Assembly: GCA_003149735.1 (NCBI GenBank)
Contig: QANA01000088.1
Coordinates: 1-6,081 of the forward strand
Reading direction: 5' to 3'
Origin: Clostridiales bacterium
Lineage (GTDB): Bacteria > Bacillota_A > Clostridia > Christensenellales > Christensenellaceae
DNA: 6,081 nucleotides
The position numbers and the translations under genes were made by a program. A model generated the notes under the pieces. The model had not been told where the DNA came from. It was given only the letters and a program-made list of their open reading frames with translations, and searched no databases. Positions 5,511 to 6,081 of this stretch are shown here, piece after piece (within the stretch, counting starts at the first letter, position 1; every line of letters begins with the position of its first letter).

Positions 5511-6081
5511 TAAAAATTCCTTTATTGCGCTTTTCCGGTTTTTCCATACCTTCCAATTCAGCAATCAATTCTTTTTGTCTGTCCGTTAGTTTCCTTGGGA
5601 TCTCCACGTTTACTTCCACAAAAAGATCTCCTTTGCGATCCTGCCTCAAATATTTGATACCCTTTTCACGCAAGCGGAAAACCGTCCCTGTCTGTGTACC
5701 AGCCGGTATTTTATACTTTACTTCACCTTCCAAAGTAGGCACCTGTAATTCGCATCCCAAGGCCGCCTGACCGAAGCTGATTGGCATTTCCAGATATAAA
5801 TCCGCGCCCTCTCTTTTAAAGCGTTTATGTGGTTTAACCCGTACATAAATCAATAGCGATCCAGCTTGTGCACCCTGATCTCCGGCATTCCCCTGCCCAT
5901 AAAGCGTCAAAGTCTGTCCATCATTAATACCAGCGGGAATATTGATACTGATTGTGCGTTTCCGATTTACTTTTCCTGTGCCTCCGCATACTTCGCAAGG
6001 ATCATCTATAATTTCACCACTTCCTCCGCATTGCTGGCATGTAGTGATATTTAAAAAGCCTCCCATTGAACGTCGAACTTG
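5503..6081 (-). CDS. dnaJ: Chaperone protein DnaJ (Hsp40), C-terminal half, runs off the right edge
   Basis: Cytoplasmic co-chaperone that delivers unfolded proteins to DnaK and stimulates its ATPase. The frame stays open to the right edge; 192 residues are visible of a family total near 380, so the J-domain, the Gly/Phe region and the first zinc-finger repeats lie outside. An internal ATG at 6066 is not the true start because family sequence (QVRRS) continues upstream of it. Seen: the last two CxxCxGxG zinc-binding repeats, CQQCGGSG (visible 15-22) and CEVCGGTG (29-36), then C-terminal domain I/II with INIPAGINDGQTL, YVRVKPHKRFKREGADLY, PISFGQAALG, VPTLEGEVKYKIPAGTQTG and VNVEIPRKL. The tail EKRNKGIFRK is short and basic. 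The grpE/dnaK genes, if adjacent, would be upstream beyond the window. It ends at the shared bidirectional terminator. Confidence 0.97.
   Translation of the reverse strand, partial: QVRRSMGGFLNITTCQQCGGSGEIIDDPCEVCGGTGKVNRKRTISINIPAGINDGQTLTLYGQGNAGDQGAQAGSLLIYVRVKPHKRFKREGADLYLEMPISFGQAALGCELQVPTLEGEVKYKIPAGTQTGTVFRLREKGIKYLRQDRKGDLFVEVNVEIPRKLTDRQKELIAELEGMEKPEKRNKGIFRK

Noticed and set aside
5390..5770. A 126-codon plus-strand frame spanning the esterase end and dnaJ
   Set aside because: It crosses the terminator hairpin and lies antisense to dnaJ, overlapping two well-supported genes.

Overview
This window looks like ordinary chromosomal sequence from a fermentative, low-GC Gram-positive bacterium (Bacillota, probably Clostridia-like). 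The reasons are AT-rich intergenic DNA, strong AGGAGG-type ribosome binding sites, a Rex redox regulator beside an L-lactate dehydrogenase gene, tandem EstA-type esterases, and intrinsic terminators with U-tracts. I cannot place the genus from sequence alone.

Layout. The left part is read on the minus strand. From right to left it holds a DeoR/GlpR-family regulator (2539 to 1739), a 357-bp AT-rich spacer containing a perfect 23-bp hairpin (1486-1537), rex (1381 to 734), and the N-terminal 215 codons of a lactate/malate dehydrogenase family gene (646 to the window edge). Rex and the dehydrogenase are in the same direction with an 87-bp gap. This suggests that the NADH/NAD+ sensor sits beside a gene it may control.

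The centre has a divergent promoter region (2540-2718) between the DeoR-family gene and a type I cytoplasmic L-asparaginase (2719-3717, +). Both promoters appear to use extended -10 elements. Each is embedded in nearly the same 20-bp sequence, and the two copies face each other as an inverted pair. This is the best candidate for shared control. The asparaginase gene ends at a strong intrinsic terminator (3726-3770).

The right part has two tandem paralogous serine esterases of the EstA/esterase D alpha/beta-hydrolase family (3879-4679 and 4693-5463, +). They are 13 bp apart, with the second ribosome binding site overlapping the first stop codon. A bidirectional terminator (5474-5510) separates them from the C-terminal half of dnaJ, which converges on the minus strand and runs off the right edge.

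No RNA genes, CRISPR arrays, insertion sequences or phage genes were seen, and I found no clear new multi-gene system. The items most worth a second look are the AT-rich perfect hairpin upstream of rex, the paired promoter boxes, the non-canonical DNA-binding wing of Rex, and the malate-type arginine in the dehydrogenase.
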